NCBI GenBank assembly: GCA_019671005.1
Contig: CM033714.1
Location: 54,669,741 to 54,733,740, forward strand
Length of the DNA stretch: 64,000 bases
Direction of reading: 5' to 3'
From: Hibiscus mutabilis
Taxonomy: Eukaryota; Streptophyta; Magnoliopsida; Malvales; Malvaceae
How positions within the stretch are numbered: the stretch's first letter is position 1; the number at the start of each line of letters is the position of its first letter. Positions 24,601 through 35,946 of this stretch are shown piece after piece. The notes below the pieces were generated by a model. That model was not told where the DNA came from. It did no database searches and saw only the letters and a program-made list of their open reading frames with translations. The position numbers and the translations under genes were made by a program.

Positions 24601-26129
24601 AAGTATTAAGATCTTAGTGAGAAAAAGAAGTGCTAAAAGCTAAACTTTCGAAAGGATTATGAATGAACCTTGAAAGATCAAAGTACATAAATGAGTTCCA
24701 GCAAACAAGTTGTATATTAACTAACTAAAGATATATGACAATTCTTGTATATTTATATGCTTGATTGGCTTAGTTGTCATGTAAAGATCATGAATATTAT
24801 TATTGTTTGTTATTTTGTCATCACTACCTCACTTAGGTCATATAAGCCTAATGCATTCATTTTCATGCATATACAGGTTTTTAATGATTTCTCCTTGAGT
24901 TTGCCGTGTTGAAAGATTGCAAGTCACTGCCTAAAATTTCTAAGTAGATTTAGACTTTCTTAGTTGAACTCCTTAGATGGTGGCATAGCAAATGTTTAGA
25001 AGCATATCAATAGTTTTATTGTAGAATTGCATTGTATACTGCCAAGCTTGTACATGTTTGGTTCGAATAATTGATACATTATTTAACTAATAACTCATGT
25101 AATGATATGTCAAGTTAGATGACTTGTGTGTCAAGTATCTTATGTATTCATAATCTATGAAAAGGAGAAACCAATAGAGTTTATAGATTAATTAATGAAT
25201 TATAGTAATGTCTTTCTAATTGAGCAAATAGATATGATTTATCAAATACTCTTGTAAAGGTATAATCACATGTTTGATTGGTCTTAATCTTAATTAATTG
25301 CTACTTGAATTACAAGAAATTGGTTGAAAACCTTGCTTACCCTTTTGTTCAAGCCCTTAGGGGTAGTTGGATCTAAATCTACCTTAATATGTCTTTGGTC
25401 CACATTACTCCAATGTGCATGGTTAAACCTATTATGGTCCTAAACATAATAAAATATTTAGATGTATCCAAGGTCTTACAAGATTTAGACATTTTGTTAA
25501 AATCAAGTTTTGTTTTAAAAGCTAAGTGTGAATTAGTATAAAAACATTGATCTTGATTAATAATAGAGTTGTTCGTAGTTGAGATGAATTGTTATTTTGC
25601 TTGTTAGTGAAGTCATGAGAAAATGTGATTAAATGCTTGCTTGATAGTTGAGTCATGCTAGGCTTAATGCTTGAAAAGTTGATCGATGGTATGATATGTT
25701 TATGTGTGGTGCAAATGGTTGTTCAATTTGAATAATTGCTTGTAGTTTAAGATATGTGAGTATAATGTATGATTAGTTACTTGATGGCTAAGTTACTATT
25801 CGTAACGTCAGATTGTTGTTGGCTAAGATTTAAGGTGTGTTATGAATCAAGTTATACCAATATAGCTACATTTGAATTGTAATCAAATTCTAACAATTTA
25901 AATGAATTAACTTGATTCATAAGTTACGATGTTAGCAAATTTTCAAATAGGGAACATTTGTTGGAATTGCTTTTAACATGTTATAAGTTGTAAATGTATA
26001 AAGAAAAATTTTGTTAACCTATTTGAAATTACTCTAGAGGTTTGGATGTATGTGTCATGTTTAATGAAATTTTCTTATAGTGACATCCTCAATTTCGGTT
26101 CTCTTCTAAACCGGATTGAGGGTGTTACA
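21629..26129 (+). repeat. 3' LTR of element F
   Basis: 4501 bp. Relative to LTR1 it lacks about 390 bp (junction at 25047, matching the CTT at 19924 and CTT at 20314 of LTR1) and about 32 bp (near 22890; LTR1 17737-17771). Together these account for the length difference. Confidence 0.9.
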
Positions 26130-26192
26130 GTAACCCATTGTTTAGTGGTGTTTCAATCTATTAAAAGACTTTCATTTGAGTTAGTAAGCAAT
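26130..26192 (+). repeat. Repeat family L, continuation after element F
   Basis: Begins with the TSD copy GTAAC and continues TTTAGTGGTGTTTCAATC, parallel to TTTTAGTGGCGTTTAAATC at 42205-42225. It is cut at 26193 by an inverted-repeat element. Confidence 0.5.
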
Positions 26193-27503
26193 GGGTAAAG
26201 TTCACAAACCGTCACTAAACTTTGATCAATTATTCAATTTAGTAAGTAAACTTCCAATTGCTTCAATGTTACTATTAATCTTTTAATTTTACTCCAATTT
26301 TGCCACTAACCCATTAACAACCGTTAAAAGGATGATGTGGCACATTTAATCCTCAAAGTTTACACATTTAAACGAATTAGTCCTAATTTAAAAATAATAA
26401 TAAATTTAACCCTCATTACACATTATTTCAATCTTGACCTATTTTTAATTAAAAAAATTAACCCTAAAATTAAAAACTGAAACTTTAAACTTAAACTATT
26501 GAGCCATAAACCCTAAATTTAATCTATTTACTCTGTCGTAATAGTAAGTTGTTTTGATCAAGTACCTTGCACCTCTGTAAACATGTGCAGCGTAGCATAA
26601 CTTACAACGTAGATTGTTTTGAAGAGGGATTGAACAGTGGAGAAAGCGGGGGAGGTTGGGGATCGTCATGTTTCTTTATGTACTGGTGGAAATGAATTCA
26701 CCTACTGGAAGCCATTTTCGGCTGTCGATTACTGTTCTCACTGACGCGTTGCAATCAATCAAATATCCTACAAAAACAAATAAAAAATTGTTAGAAGATG
26801 ATAAAAATGGAAAATAATTAAAATTCTATGCACTGTTTAATGAAATAAACATATGAATTGCCTTTGGGAGAATGATTGGAGAGGGAAAAGGAGAAAAAAG
26901 AGAGGAAAAAGAGGAGAAGTAAGAGCGAAAGAGAGGACATTGAGAACATGACATAGAAGATAGAGTGAGGATTGAAGATGAATTTGTTGGTTGGTTTAAG
27001 GTTTTTAGTGAGTTTGGGGAATCATGTTGAAGAGTGAGCCGCGAACTAAGTTAGACCGGGTGTTGAACGAGTCAAGTGGAGTGGAAGGATGAGTCGTGGA
27101 AGAGAAGGAATTGGAGATGGTTGAAATTTTTTTAGACAAGATGAAAGGAAAATGCTTTTACCTGACGCATCGAACCATGTTAAAAGGCACCTATTTCTCC
27201 TCTTTATTTTATTGGTTGCTTAATTTTTTGAGATTTGGGTTTTGTGTTTAGGATTTATGGTTTGGGTTAAATTATTTTCTACGAATTATGACTAAATTGT
27301 TTGAATGTACAAACTTTGAGGACTAATTATGTTATTATACAAAATATTTTAACTGCCATGTCACTCTTTTAATGGTTGTTAACTGGTCAGTGGTCAAATT
27401 AGAGCAAAACTAAAAGTTTAATGGTAACATTGAAGCAATTGAAAATTTAGTTACTAAATTGAATAATTGATTAAAGTTTAGTGACCATTTGTGAACTTTA
27501 CCC
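26193..27503. mobile_element. Long-TIR DNA transposon-like element (MULE-like)
   Basis: Outer ends GGGTAAAGTTCACAAA and its complement TTTGTGAACTTTACCC. The inverted similarity extends for about 200 bp on each side (about 26193-26420 and 27290-27503). The interior, about 26530-27180, is richer in GC and purine runs and has no transposase motif, so it is non-autonomous. The 9-bp flanks (GTAAGCAAT, TAAAAATTT) do not match, so the Mutator assignment rests on the long TIRs only. Confidence 0.7.
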
Positions 27504-28645
27504 TAAAAATTTAGCAAGAGTGGGGTTGTGTCAACTTCTCCTTAAGAGCCTTTTTGAAATATGTGATATTGACGAATGATGATTATAAATCTAAGGTGGT
27601 TGTTTTCCGGTGTTATGATGTTTATACAAGGTTGTGCAATTATAGATGGTCCTCAAGATTATAAATTTGATATGTCACTCTGTATTATGTGCGGTTATTG
27701 TTCATATCTTCATGAGATATGATTCGTTTCACTATTGCTTTAGTCAGATAAAAGGTTGTTTAGCTGTCGTTTTTTGTTTCTTAATTGTGTTGACCTTTGT
27801 GAATCCTATGTTTTTCTATTTTGTACTAATACTTAATATTTCTTTCTATATTTCGGTGAGCTTAACCGCAGTTTATCGTCCTTGCTTGAGGCTATGTTGT
27901 TTTTTAGCACATATTGATTTTTGATACTGGTTGCAAGGTCTCATTCTTTTACGCGATGCTCTAGCTGATTTTATTAGCTTTGTGGAGTTGTATATCAAAG
28001 GTTTGAATTGGGATGATTGTAAAACGAATTCTCATTTACGAAGTTGAAGTTATTTTATTGATGGCGTTCATTCCATGTCATTTACCCTCCTTGATGTGGA
28101 ATTGATGGTGTATTAGGTAGTTATCATTTGAAGATGTTAGGTGTTGGTGGTGTGTCGGCTTCTTCAAAATATGTGTGGACGACGAGTGTCGATTATGAAT
28201 CTAAAATGGTTATTTTATGTCATTATGATGTTTATTCGAGACTGACAATTATGGGTGGTCCTCAGAATTATGAAATCATCATGCCACTCTTTATTGTGTG
28301 TGATTATTGTTCATATCTTTATGATAGGTAATTTGTTTTGTTGTTGCTCTAGCCAAAGAAAGGATTGTTGAACATTCTTTTTTTTTTGTTCCATGATTGT
28401 GATAACATGTTTTTCTATTTCGTGATGTTACTTGGGATTTCTTTCTATTTTTCTCGTGAACTTGATAGCGGTTTATCATCCTTGCTCAAGGCTATAGAGT
28501 TGACTGGTTGCGAGATCTCATTTTTGTACGCGATGCTCTAGCAGGTTTTATTAGCTCTATAGAGTTGTATATCGAAGGTTTGAATTAGGATGATTGTATA
28601 GCGGGTTCTCGTTTAAGAAAATGAAGTTCTTCTGTTGATGGCGTT
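27504..28645 (+). repeat. Repeat family L, two tandem units of about 610 bp
   Basis: 27557 and 28167 begin matching stretches (AATATGTG..., then GATTATAAATCTAA / GATTATGAATCTAA, CACTCT.TATT, TTTTTCTATTT, ACGCGATGCTCTAGC). The second unit stops at GATGGCGTT, where element K inserted, and resumes at 41982. Reading frames through it are short and broken. No domain is recognised. Confidence 0.6.
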
Positions 28646-30170
28646 TGATAAGTGTTCAAAAGTACTATTTTTCTTACACTTTTTACTCATATTATTGTTA
28701 GACTTAGGCTCATATTAGTTACATAATTAGCCATTCATGCATTAATCCATGTTTCCTTCCATCGTTGAGCTTGATTACATAACTTGGTAATTTTTGTGGG
28801 AAAAGATGCTGCTTTGGTGTGTTTTGTGTGTATGTACAGGATCACTTGCCAAAGCGAGGCTAGAGCTAGTTGCTAGGGCAATACATAAAGGAGATGCCGA
28901 GCTAGTTGCCAGGGCAATGCATGAAGGAGACGCCGAGCCAGTTGCCAGGGCAATTGTCGACAAAGAACAAGGTGATATGGTATTCGAAATTGATGAATAG
29001 ACAAACCCAAGATGATGTGGATCAAAGCTAAATCCCAAAGGAATTTGATTTCCATGAAGAGATTAAAGAAGAATTAAATTCCAAGAAGATAGGAGAAGTT
29101 CTAGAAGGAATATAATTATAATAAAGAATTATATTCTTTACAGATAATTTAATTCCAACTTAACTTCCTCCTCAAAGAAGGACTTTGACCTAGCCCTATA
29201 ATTAGAGGCCATATCGTCAACTTGGAAGAGAGCAAGAGGAGAGAATTTTCGACAAGCATCTAGGGCAAGGAGATTTCGACAAGCTTCATTCTTCGTCTTT
29301 TTCTTTCTTGTTCAATTAGGTTCATGCTAGGGATTATTTATCTTGTGTTTCTTTGGAACCTAGCCATGAACTAAATCTATTTGGCTATGGTTATTGTGTT
29401 TTGTGGTTGTGAGAAACTATTGGATTTTGTTTAGGTAATAAGAGTTTGCACTTTTCTATTCAAGGTTTATTCATTCTTGGTTCTTATTCTTGTTTGCGAG
29501 TGAAATGGGAGAGGATCTCGTGACTTCATCTATTTATCTAATATCGGGAGAGTTATATTCAAGAAACGAATGAATATGATCTTTATTCAATCTATTGATG
29601 GTGAAGATTAATCCAGCTTAGGAATAAGTTAAGGATTTCAACGGCTAAGAGGAGCGCAAGATTGATTGTTGTTCACCCTTGATTCACGCAGGGATGTATT
29701 ATCAAGGCATGCACAAGTAGCTAGAGTTTCGACTTAGGGATAAGAAGAAACCATTGAAGAAAGTTCTGCCGAACCTTGAAGGTTGCTGCCCAGACGCCTA
29801 AGTAGTTGCCCAACTAGTCGCCCAGGCAACCATCGATTAGTTGCCAAGGCAACCCCGTTGTGCAAGTTGCCACGACAACTGAGTTGCCCGTGCACTCTTT
29901 TTCCAAGACGATCCAATCGGCTATCACACCTCAACTCACGATAACCTGGCCTATCTCTCTCATTTGTTCTCATTTATTCTTTTACTTTATTGCTTTCTAG
30001 ATTAGTTATTAGTTAAAACTCCTATAATCTTCTATTTGTGTTTTTACTTCTTACAGTGCAAGAGACTAGATTCTGGAAGTGGCATCAATCCCTGTGGAGA
30101 CGATATCTTTTATACTATAACTTGCAACGTGTATACTTGCACATTTGCGTAGCACTTATTACGCGCAACA
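28646..30170 (+). repeat. 5' LTR of element K
   Basis: TGATAAGTG to GCGCAACA, 1525 bp. A TATA-like CCCTATAATTAG lies near 29191. Near 28858-28966 it has three 36-bp units built on TTGCCAGGGCAAT. Near 29785-29890 it has a cluster of GTTGCC and GGCAAC words. Confidence 0.95.
28806..29000 (+). CDS. Small ORF in K LTR with 12-residue repeats
   Basis: 64 codons from ATG 28806 to a TAG at 28998-29000. The start MLLWCVLCVCTGSLAKA looks like a short hydrophobic, cysteine-rich leader. It is followed by three 12-residue units of the form ELVARAIHKGDA, ELVARAMHEGDA, EPVARAIVD, each 36 bp of DNA, and an acidic end (GDMVFEIDE). The same frame is open in the 3' LTR (40616-40810) and in the reverse nested LTR (37740 to 37546), although unit content differs. 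An alternative reading is that CAG at about 28838 is a splice acceptor and the frame is fortuitous. There is no known family, and expression is unproven. Confidence 0.3.
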   Translation: MLLWCVLCVCTGSLAKARLELVARAIHKGDAELVARAMHEGDAEPVARAIVDKEQGDMVFEIDE

Positions 30171-30176
30171 AGTTTT

Positions 30177-30195
30177 TGGCGCCGTTGCCGGGGAT
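30177..30195 (+). other. Primer-binding site of element K
   Basis: TGGCGCCGTTGCCGGGGAT begins 6 bp after the LTR end (AGTTTT spacer), the standard Athila PBS. It contains the word GTTGCCGGGG that resembles the short repeat spread through the element. Confidence 0.92.
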
Positions 30196-30292
30196 TGGCA
30201 ACAGCGACTTTGTTTTTATTTTCTTGCACTTTCTTTTTACTTTTCTTGTTTAAGATTCAAAGGGCTAACAAACTTTGGTTTTGCATTGGTAT

Positions 30293-31496
30293 ATGAGTAG
30301 GGCAAGACCGATTACATCAGAATATCCCTTTGATCCAGAAATCGAACAAACCTTACAAAGACTTAGACGAAGGATAAGAGTAGCAATGGCTAATCAAGAC
30401 GGCAATATGAATCAAGATGTTCCAGCAGCAGGAGGAGTGATTCTTGCACGAAACAGAACTATTCGAGACTATCTTGAAGAAGATCTTGATGGACTTAATC
30501 CAGGAGTTGTCGCACCTGAAATTGAAGCCGACCACTTTGAGTTAAAACCGGTAATGTTTAATATGATTAACACAATTGGTCAATTTGGCGGCTCAACAAC
30601 TGAAGATGCACGACAGCATCTTAAATCTTTCCTCGAGATTTGCAACTCGTTCAAAATACACGGAGTCACCCCGATGTCTTACGATTAAGATTATTCCCTA
30701 TTCACCGAGGATAGGCGAAAAGCATGGTTGAATAGCATTCTGCCCGGATCAATAGCATCTTGGACCGATCTTTGTCATGATTTCCTTGCTCGGTTTAATC
30801 CTACAAATTTGACTGATAAGCTTCAGAACGACATTACTTCTTTTTTTGGCAGCAGGATGATGAATCCATGTACGAGGTTTGGGACCGATATAGAGAACTT
30901 CTACACAAATGCCCCCTACACGGATTCCCGGTGTGGACTCAAGTAACAATGTTTTACAACGCCGTAAATACACCAACAAAGATGATGCTAGATGCCTCGG
31001 CAAACGGAATACTCCTAGATAAGTCGTTGGAGGAAGAAATGCAAATTCTAAACAGGCTGGCCAAGAATGATTATCAATTCCCCTCTACTAGAAGATGAGG
31101 AGTTAGACGCCAAGCCACAATACATGAACTAGCATCATCGGATTCAATTTCGGCACAATTGGCCACTTTAACCAAGATGGTCCAGAACATGCAAAAACCA
31201 AACAACAAACATGAGGTCAAGGTAATGTATTCTTTTTGTGAGTTATGTGGTGATAACCATGATTCTTCCAATGTATGCGAGAATCCGAATCCAAATTCTA
31301 TGTGGGGAATTACAATCGGAACACCAATGTGATGTCCAATACATACAATCCAGCTTGGAAGAAGCACCCTAATTTTTCATGGAGTAATCCCAACAATGCT
31401 CTAAACCAGAACAATTAGAATGCACAAGCATCGGGATTCCAGCAGAATATGCCACGGCAATAGTTACCGCACCAACAACCGACAACATCTAGTTTT
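30293..31496 (+). pseudogene. gag of element K (broken)
   Basis: Structural polyprotein gene, starting MSRARPITSEYPFDPEIEQ. The gag core is recognisable in pieces: FELKPVMFNMINTIGQFGG (30540s), KAWLNSILPGSIASWTDL, then after a frameshift MYEVWDRYRELLHKCP. A zinc-knuckle-like CELCGDNHDSSNVC is at 31237-31278 (C-x2-C-x3-H-x5-C). Breaks: TAA at 30686, a frameshift near 30850, TGA at 31096 and further stops before 31496. TTG at 30275 is in frame, but the ATG at 30293 is the natural start. Gag would form the particle that packages element RNA in the cytoplasm. Confidence 0.88.
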
Positions 31497-32839
31497 TTGG
31501 AAAATTCTCTAAATGCTTTTATGATGAAAATTGAATCTTATATGGCTGAGAATAGTAACTTCATAAAAAGAACTGATGCTTTTATTAACAGGACCGAGAT
31601 GAGATTGCAAAACCAAGAGGCGGCAATCAAATCATTGGAAAATCAAGTCGGACAGTTTGCTCAAAATCTGAATACTAGACCGCAAGGAGGTTTTCCTAGC
31701 GATACTGAAGTCGCAAGAGGAACTGGCCATGAGAAATGTAAGGCAATCACCACTAGAAGTGGCCAACAACTTAGAGAGGCTCAAGCCCGCTCATCAAACA
31801 AAAATCCACAAAAAGATCAAGACGAACCTAGCGACAAAGCCTCAGATGCTGAACCAAGAATTGTTGCAGCAACCGGCAATAAGCATGCCTCGGCAACCGA
31901 CGATAAGGATGCTTCAGAAACTTGTGATAAGCATGCCTCGGCAACCCCAATTGATAATGCCTCGGCAACTTCAGTTGTCCCGGCAATGTCGTCAATCAGG
32001 TTCCAAACCAATGAAAAGATCAAAGATATCCGACTTACACCACCATTCCCACAAAGGTTGAAGCGACAAAAGCAAGAATACCAATTCAAGAAATTTCTTG
32101 ATATCCTAAAGCAAGTCCACATCAACTTGCCATTTGTGGAAGCAATTGAACAAATGTCAAACTATGCCAAGTTTCTTAAAGACATTGTGTCCAAGAGAAC
32201 AAGGCTAGGAGAGTTTGAAACAGTTGCCGCAATAGAGGGATGCATGGCAATGTTGCACAATCGTATGCCACCCAAGTTGAAGGATCCCGGAAGTTTCACA
32301 ATACCCTGTTCCATTGGAAACCACTATGTCGGGAAAGCATTATGCGACCTTGGGGCTAGCATAAACTTGATGCCTAAATCGGTTTTCAGAAACTAGGAAT
32401 CGGGAAGGCAAGACCTACAACAGTTATGCTGCAGCTAGCCGATAGATCCTATGTGCATCCAGAGGGAAAAATCGAGGACATACTGGTAAAATTTGATAAA
32501 TTTATTTTTCCCACTGACTTTATTGTTTTGGATTGTGAAGGAGATGAGCATGCACCTATCATTCTCGGGAGACCATTCCTAGCAACAGGGAAAACCTTGA
32601 TCGATGTTGAAAAGGGAGGACTCACAATGAGGGTGAATGACCAGCAAGTTAAACTAAATGTTTTCCAAACACTAAGGCATGCCGATGATCCAGAAGAATG
32701 CCAACTTCTTCATGCCACGATAGAGTTTAACTTCGACAAGGAAATAGTTACCTCGGCAACTACATTGCCAATCAAGAGGAACCTGAAGAGTATGAAGAAC
32801 CGGTCGATGAGGAACAACAAGAAGAGGCAAATTGGCTAG
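31497..32839 (+). pseudogene. gag C-terminus and aspartic protease of element K (broken)
   Basis: The open stretch 31497-32396 (about 299 codons) begins in the gag tail (coiled stretch MRLQNQEAAIKSLENQVGQF). It then has a repeat-rich linker (NKHASAT, DKDASET, DKHASAT, DNASATS; 31870-31990) encoded by GCCTCGGCAAC words, followed by the pre-protease block NLPFVEAIEQMSNYAKFLKD. The protease active site DLGAS is at 32346-32360. A frameshift near 32390 moves the flap half (EGKIEDILVKFDKFIFPTDF, LGRPFLATGKTLIDVEKGG) to another frame ending at 32839. The real product would cleave the polyprotein. Confidence 0.9.
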
Positions 32840-32849
32840 TCAATCGACC

Positions 32850-34955
32850 AGGTACATACTTTGAACCACTGGATTACTCAGGTAAGAAGGTAAGCTCGAA
32901 AAACCCTCTATTGAACAACCACCGATTCTTGAGTTGAAACAATTGCCAGAGCAACTAAAATATGCATACTTAGGAACCGATAATACATTGCCTGTAATTA
33001 TTTATTCTAAGTTACAGCCTGAGCAGAAAAAGAAGCTGATCAAAATGTTGAAGCTACACAAAAAGGCAATAGGATGGACAATTGCCGACTTGAAGGGAAT
33101 TAGCCCGGCAGTGTGCATGCACAAGATTTTGTTGGAAGATGATCACAAACCTTCAATTGAGGCCCAGAGGAGACTGAATCATGCCATGAAAGGGGTTGTA
33201 ATGAAAGAAATCATCAAGTGGTTTGACGCCGGCATTATATACCCTATCTCTGATAGTACATGGGTAAGTCCGGTACAATGTGTACCAAAAAATGGAGGTA
33301 TAACGGTGGTAAGTAATGAAAACAATGAACTCATTCCAACTAGGACTGTAACCGGTTGGAGGGTTTGTATGGATTATCGAAAGCTAAACAAAGCCACTAG
33401 GAAAGACCACTTCCCATTACCCTTTATTGATCAAATGCTTGACCGTCTTGCAGGTAAACCCTTTTATTGTTTTCTTGATGGTTATTCAGGTTACAATCAA
33501 ATTGCCATAGCACCAGAAGATCAAGAAAAGACAACATTCACATGCTCATACGGTACTTATGCTTTCCGAAGGATGCCGTTTGGATTGTGTAACGCCCCGG
33601 CAACCTTCCAAAGATGCATGATGGCACTCTTTTAAGACATGGTCGAAGACTTCCTTGAGATCTTCATGAATAATTTTTCTATTTTTGGTAATGACTTCGA
33701 TAGCTGTCTCGGCAATTTAGAGAGGGTGTTGGCAAGATGTGAAGAAACTGATTTAGTCCTCAATTGGGAGAAATGCCATTTTATGGTAGATGAAGGAATA
33801 GTGCTCGGCCACAAGATTTCATCCAAGGGAATTTAAGTAGACAAAGCCAAGGTGGATGTGATCGAGAGATTACCCCCACCAAGTTCGGTTAAAGGAATTC
33901 GAAGTTTTCTTGGACATACAGGTTTTTACAGGAGGTTCATTCATAATTTTTCTAAAATCACTAAACCCTTGTGCAATTTGCTTGAACAGGATAAAGTCTT
34001 CGATTTTGATGATTCTTGCACCCAAGCATTCGAAACCCTAAAGAAGAAGCTTGCCTCGGTACCCATTGTCGTTCCACCAGATTGGACGCTACCTTTTGAG
34101 CTCATGTGTGATGCAAGTGACTTCGCGGTAGGAGCAGTCCTAGGCCAACGCACAGGTAAGACCTTCCATGTGATATACTACGCTAGTAAAACTCTTAATG
34201 ATGCTCAAGTGAATTACACAACAACGGAGAAAGAGTTACTAGCTGTAGTTTTCGCATTTTACAAGTTCCGATCCTATTTGATTGGTACAAAGGTAATTGT
34301 TCATACGGACCATTCGACAATCAAATATCTATTTGCTAAAAAGGATGCCAAACCTCGTTTGATTCGTTGGATATTACTTTTACAAGAATTTGATATTGAA
34401 ATTAAGGACAGGAAAGGAACAGAAAATCAAGTGGCCGATCACTTATCACGTTTAGAACGCAATAGAGAGGAGGACGCGAATCTAGAGATATGCGATGTAT
34501 TCATGGATGAACAACTTTTAGTTACCTTGGCAACCATGGACGCGCACGCCTCGATAACCCTCGACGCCTTGGCAACTCTCGATGCCGCAGCAGCCCTTGA
34601 CGTGCACGCCTCAGCAATTTTGGGAGCAGTCGCCAAGGCAGCACATTCCTCAGCAATACCCTGGTGCGCAGATTTAGTTAATTTCCTTGTTTGTGGTATT
34701 TTACCTTATGGCCTTACTCACCAAGGGAAGAAGCGGTTCCGCCATGATGCTAAGCATTACTTTTGGGACGAGCCTCTTTTGTTTAAAGAATGTGCAGATC
34801 AGGTTATACGCCGATGTGTCCCTGAAGAAGAGCAACAGAATGTACTCTGGCAATGCCATTCTTCACCCTATGGAGGACATTGTGGAGGAACTCGTACAGC
34901 TGCCAAAGTTTTGCAATCCGATTTGTATTGGCCAACATTGTACAAAGATGCCTAA
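32850..34955 (+). pseudogene. Reverse transcriptase and RNase H of element K (broken)
   Basis: RT starts in the frame of 32934 (QLPEQLKYAYLG) and has WVSPVQCVPKNGG, CMDYRKLNKATRKDHFPLPF, FLDGYSGYNQI and MPFGLCNAPATFQRCM. A TAA at 33633 and one at 33834 interrupt it. The catalytic box reads FMNN (codons AATAAT at 33669-33674) where the family has FMDD, so polymerase activity would be lost even without the stops. The RNase H domain follows in 33852-34955 (FELMCDASDFAVGAVLGQ, then HTDHSTIKYLF). A linker at about 34500-34680 is rich in A-T/A-S repeats. TAA at 34953 ends this stretch inside the integrase zinc finger. Confidence 0.93.
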
Positions 34956-35946
34956 GACTTTTACAAGCAATGTGATTGTTGCCAGAGGACGGGCAATATC
35001 TCTAGACGACATGAGATACCGCTCCAGAACATCATCAAAGTAGAATTGTTCGATGTATGGGGAATCGATTTTATGGGACCTTTCCCATCTTCATTCGGCA
35101 ACCTCTACATTCTACTTGCCATCGACTACGTGTCTAAATGGGTTGAGGTAGCTGTGGTTCCCAACAACGATTCCAAGATCGTGCAACGATTCTTGTAGAA
35201 AAAACATATTTACACGGTTTGGGATGCCGAGAGAAATTATCAGTGACGAAGGCAAGCATTTTGACAACAAACTTATTGCCAAGATGTTGCAACGCTTTGG
35301 CATATCACACAAGATCGCCACGGCATATCACCCACAAACCAACGGGCAAGCAGAAATTTCCAACCAGGAATTGAAGGGTATACTCGAGAAAGTTGTAAAT
35401 CCCTCTAGGAAGGATTGGTCATTAAGACTAGATGACGCACTTTGGGCATATCGCACTGCATTCAAAACACCCTTAGGTATGTCCCCCTTCCGACTTGTGT
35501 ATGGCAAAACATGCCATCTACCGGTGGAAATCGAACACAAGACATACTGGGCAATCAAGACCGTGAATATAGATTGGGAAAGTGCCGGACAAAAGCGTTT
35601 GTCAGACCTCAATGAGATAGAAGAATTCCGTGCACTCGCCTATAACAATGCACGAATCTACAAGGAGAAAACAAAGCAATGGCATGACAAAAAACTATTG
35701 CCACGGCAATTCACGCCAGGGCAACTAGTTCTCCTATTCAATTCTCGGCTAAAACTTTTCCTGGGAAAGCTGAAATCAAGATGGTCGGGACCATTCGAAG
35801 TTGTCAAACCATTCTCCCATGGTGCCGTGATAATCAAGTCCATCACTGACAAACATGAATTCAAAGTTAATAGACAAAGATTGAAACACTACAATAGTGC
35901 CCATGTGGAACGTAACAAAGAAGTGGTCGCCTTAGGAGATGCATGA
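34956..35946 (+). pseudogene. Integrase of element K (broken)
   Basis: Continues in frame after the TAA at 34953: the zinc-finger end CDCCQRTGNISRRHE, then DVWGIDFMGPFP with the first catalytic D. A TAG at 35196 and a frameshift before 35224 follow. The long open part 35224-35946 (240 codons) carries REIISDEGKHF (second D), TAYHPQTNGQAE with the downstream E region, DALWAYRTAFKTPLGMSP and the C-terminal GPFEVVKPFSHGAV fold. No chromodomain is visible. The catalytic D-D-E residues appear kept. Confidence 0.92.

Larger units (their letters stand above)
16476..26129 (+). mobile_element. Element F: long-LTR gypsy element with 233-bp interior
   Basis: Two direct LTRs (16476-21395, 4920 bp; 21629-26129, 4501 bp) enclose 233 bp that hold only a tRNA-Met type PBS and a PPT. 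A perfect TSD GTAAC flanks the whole (16471-16475 and 26130-26134), so it moved or was deleted as one unit. No gag or pol remains. The LTR length, TGTAACACCC termini, and the CGAGGACGAATTTC plus purine tract before LTR2 are like Tekay/Del chromoviruses. It inserted in a copy of repeat L. Confidence 0.9.

Noticed and set aside
27646..27924. 92-codon hydrophobic frame in repeat L
   Set aside because: The second L unit, about 610 bp downstream, does not keep the frame open. T-rich sequence gives hydrophobic translations by chance.
30353..30535. Antisense open frames across gag, pol and env-position ORF of K (for example 31817-32125, 39237-39623)
   Set aside because: They mirror real coding frames or low-complexity repeats on the other strand and have no family features.
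31237..31278. A canonical CCHC zinc knuckle in K gag
   Set aside because: The spacing is C-x2-C-x3-H-x5-C rather than C-x2-C-x4-H-x4-C, so it is reported only as knuckle-like.
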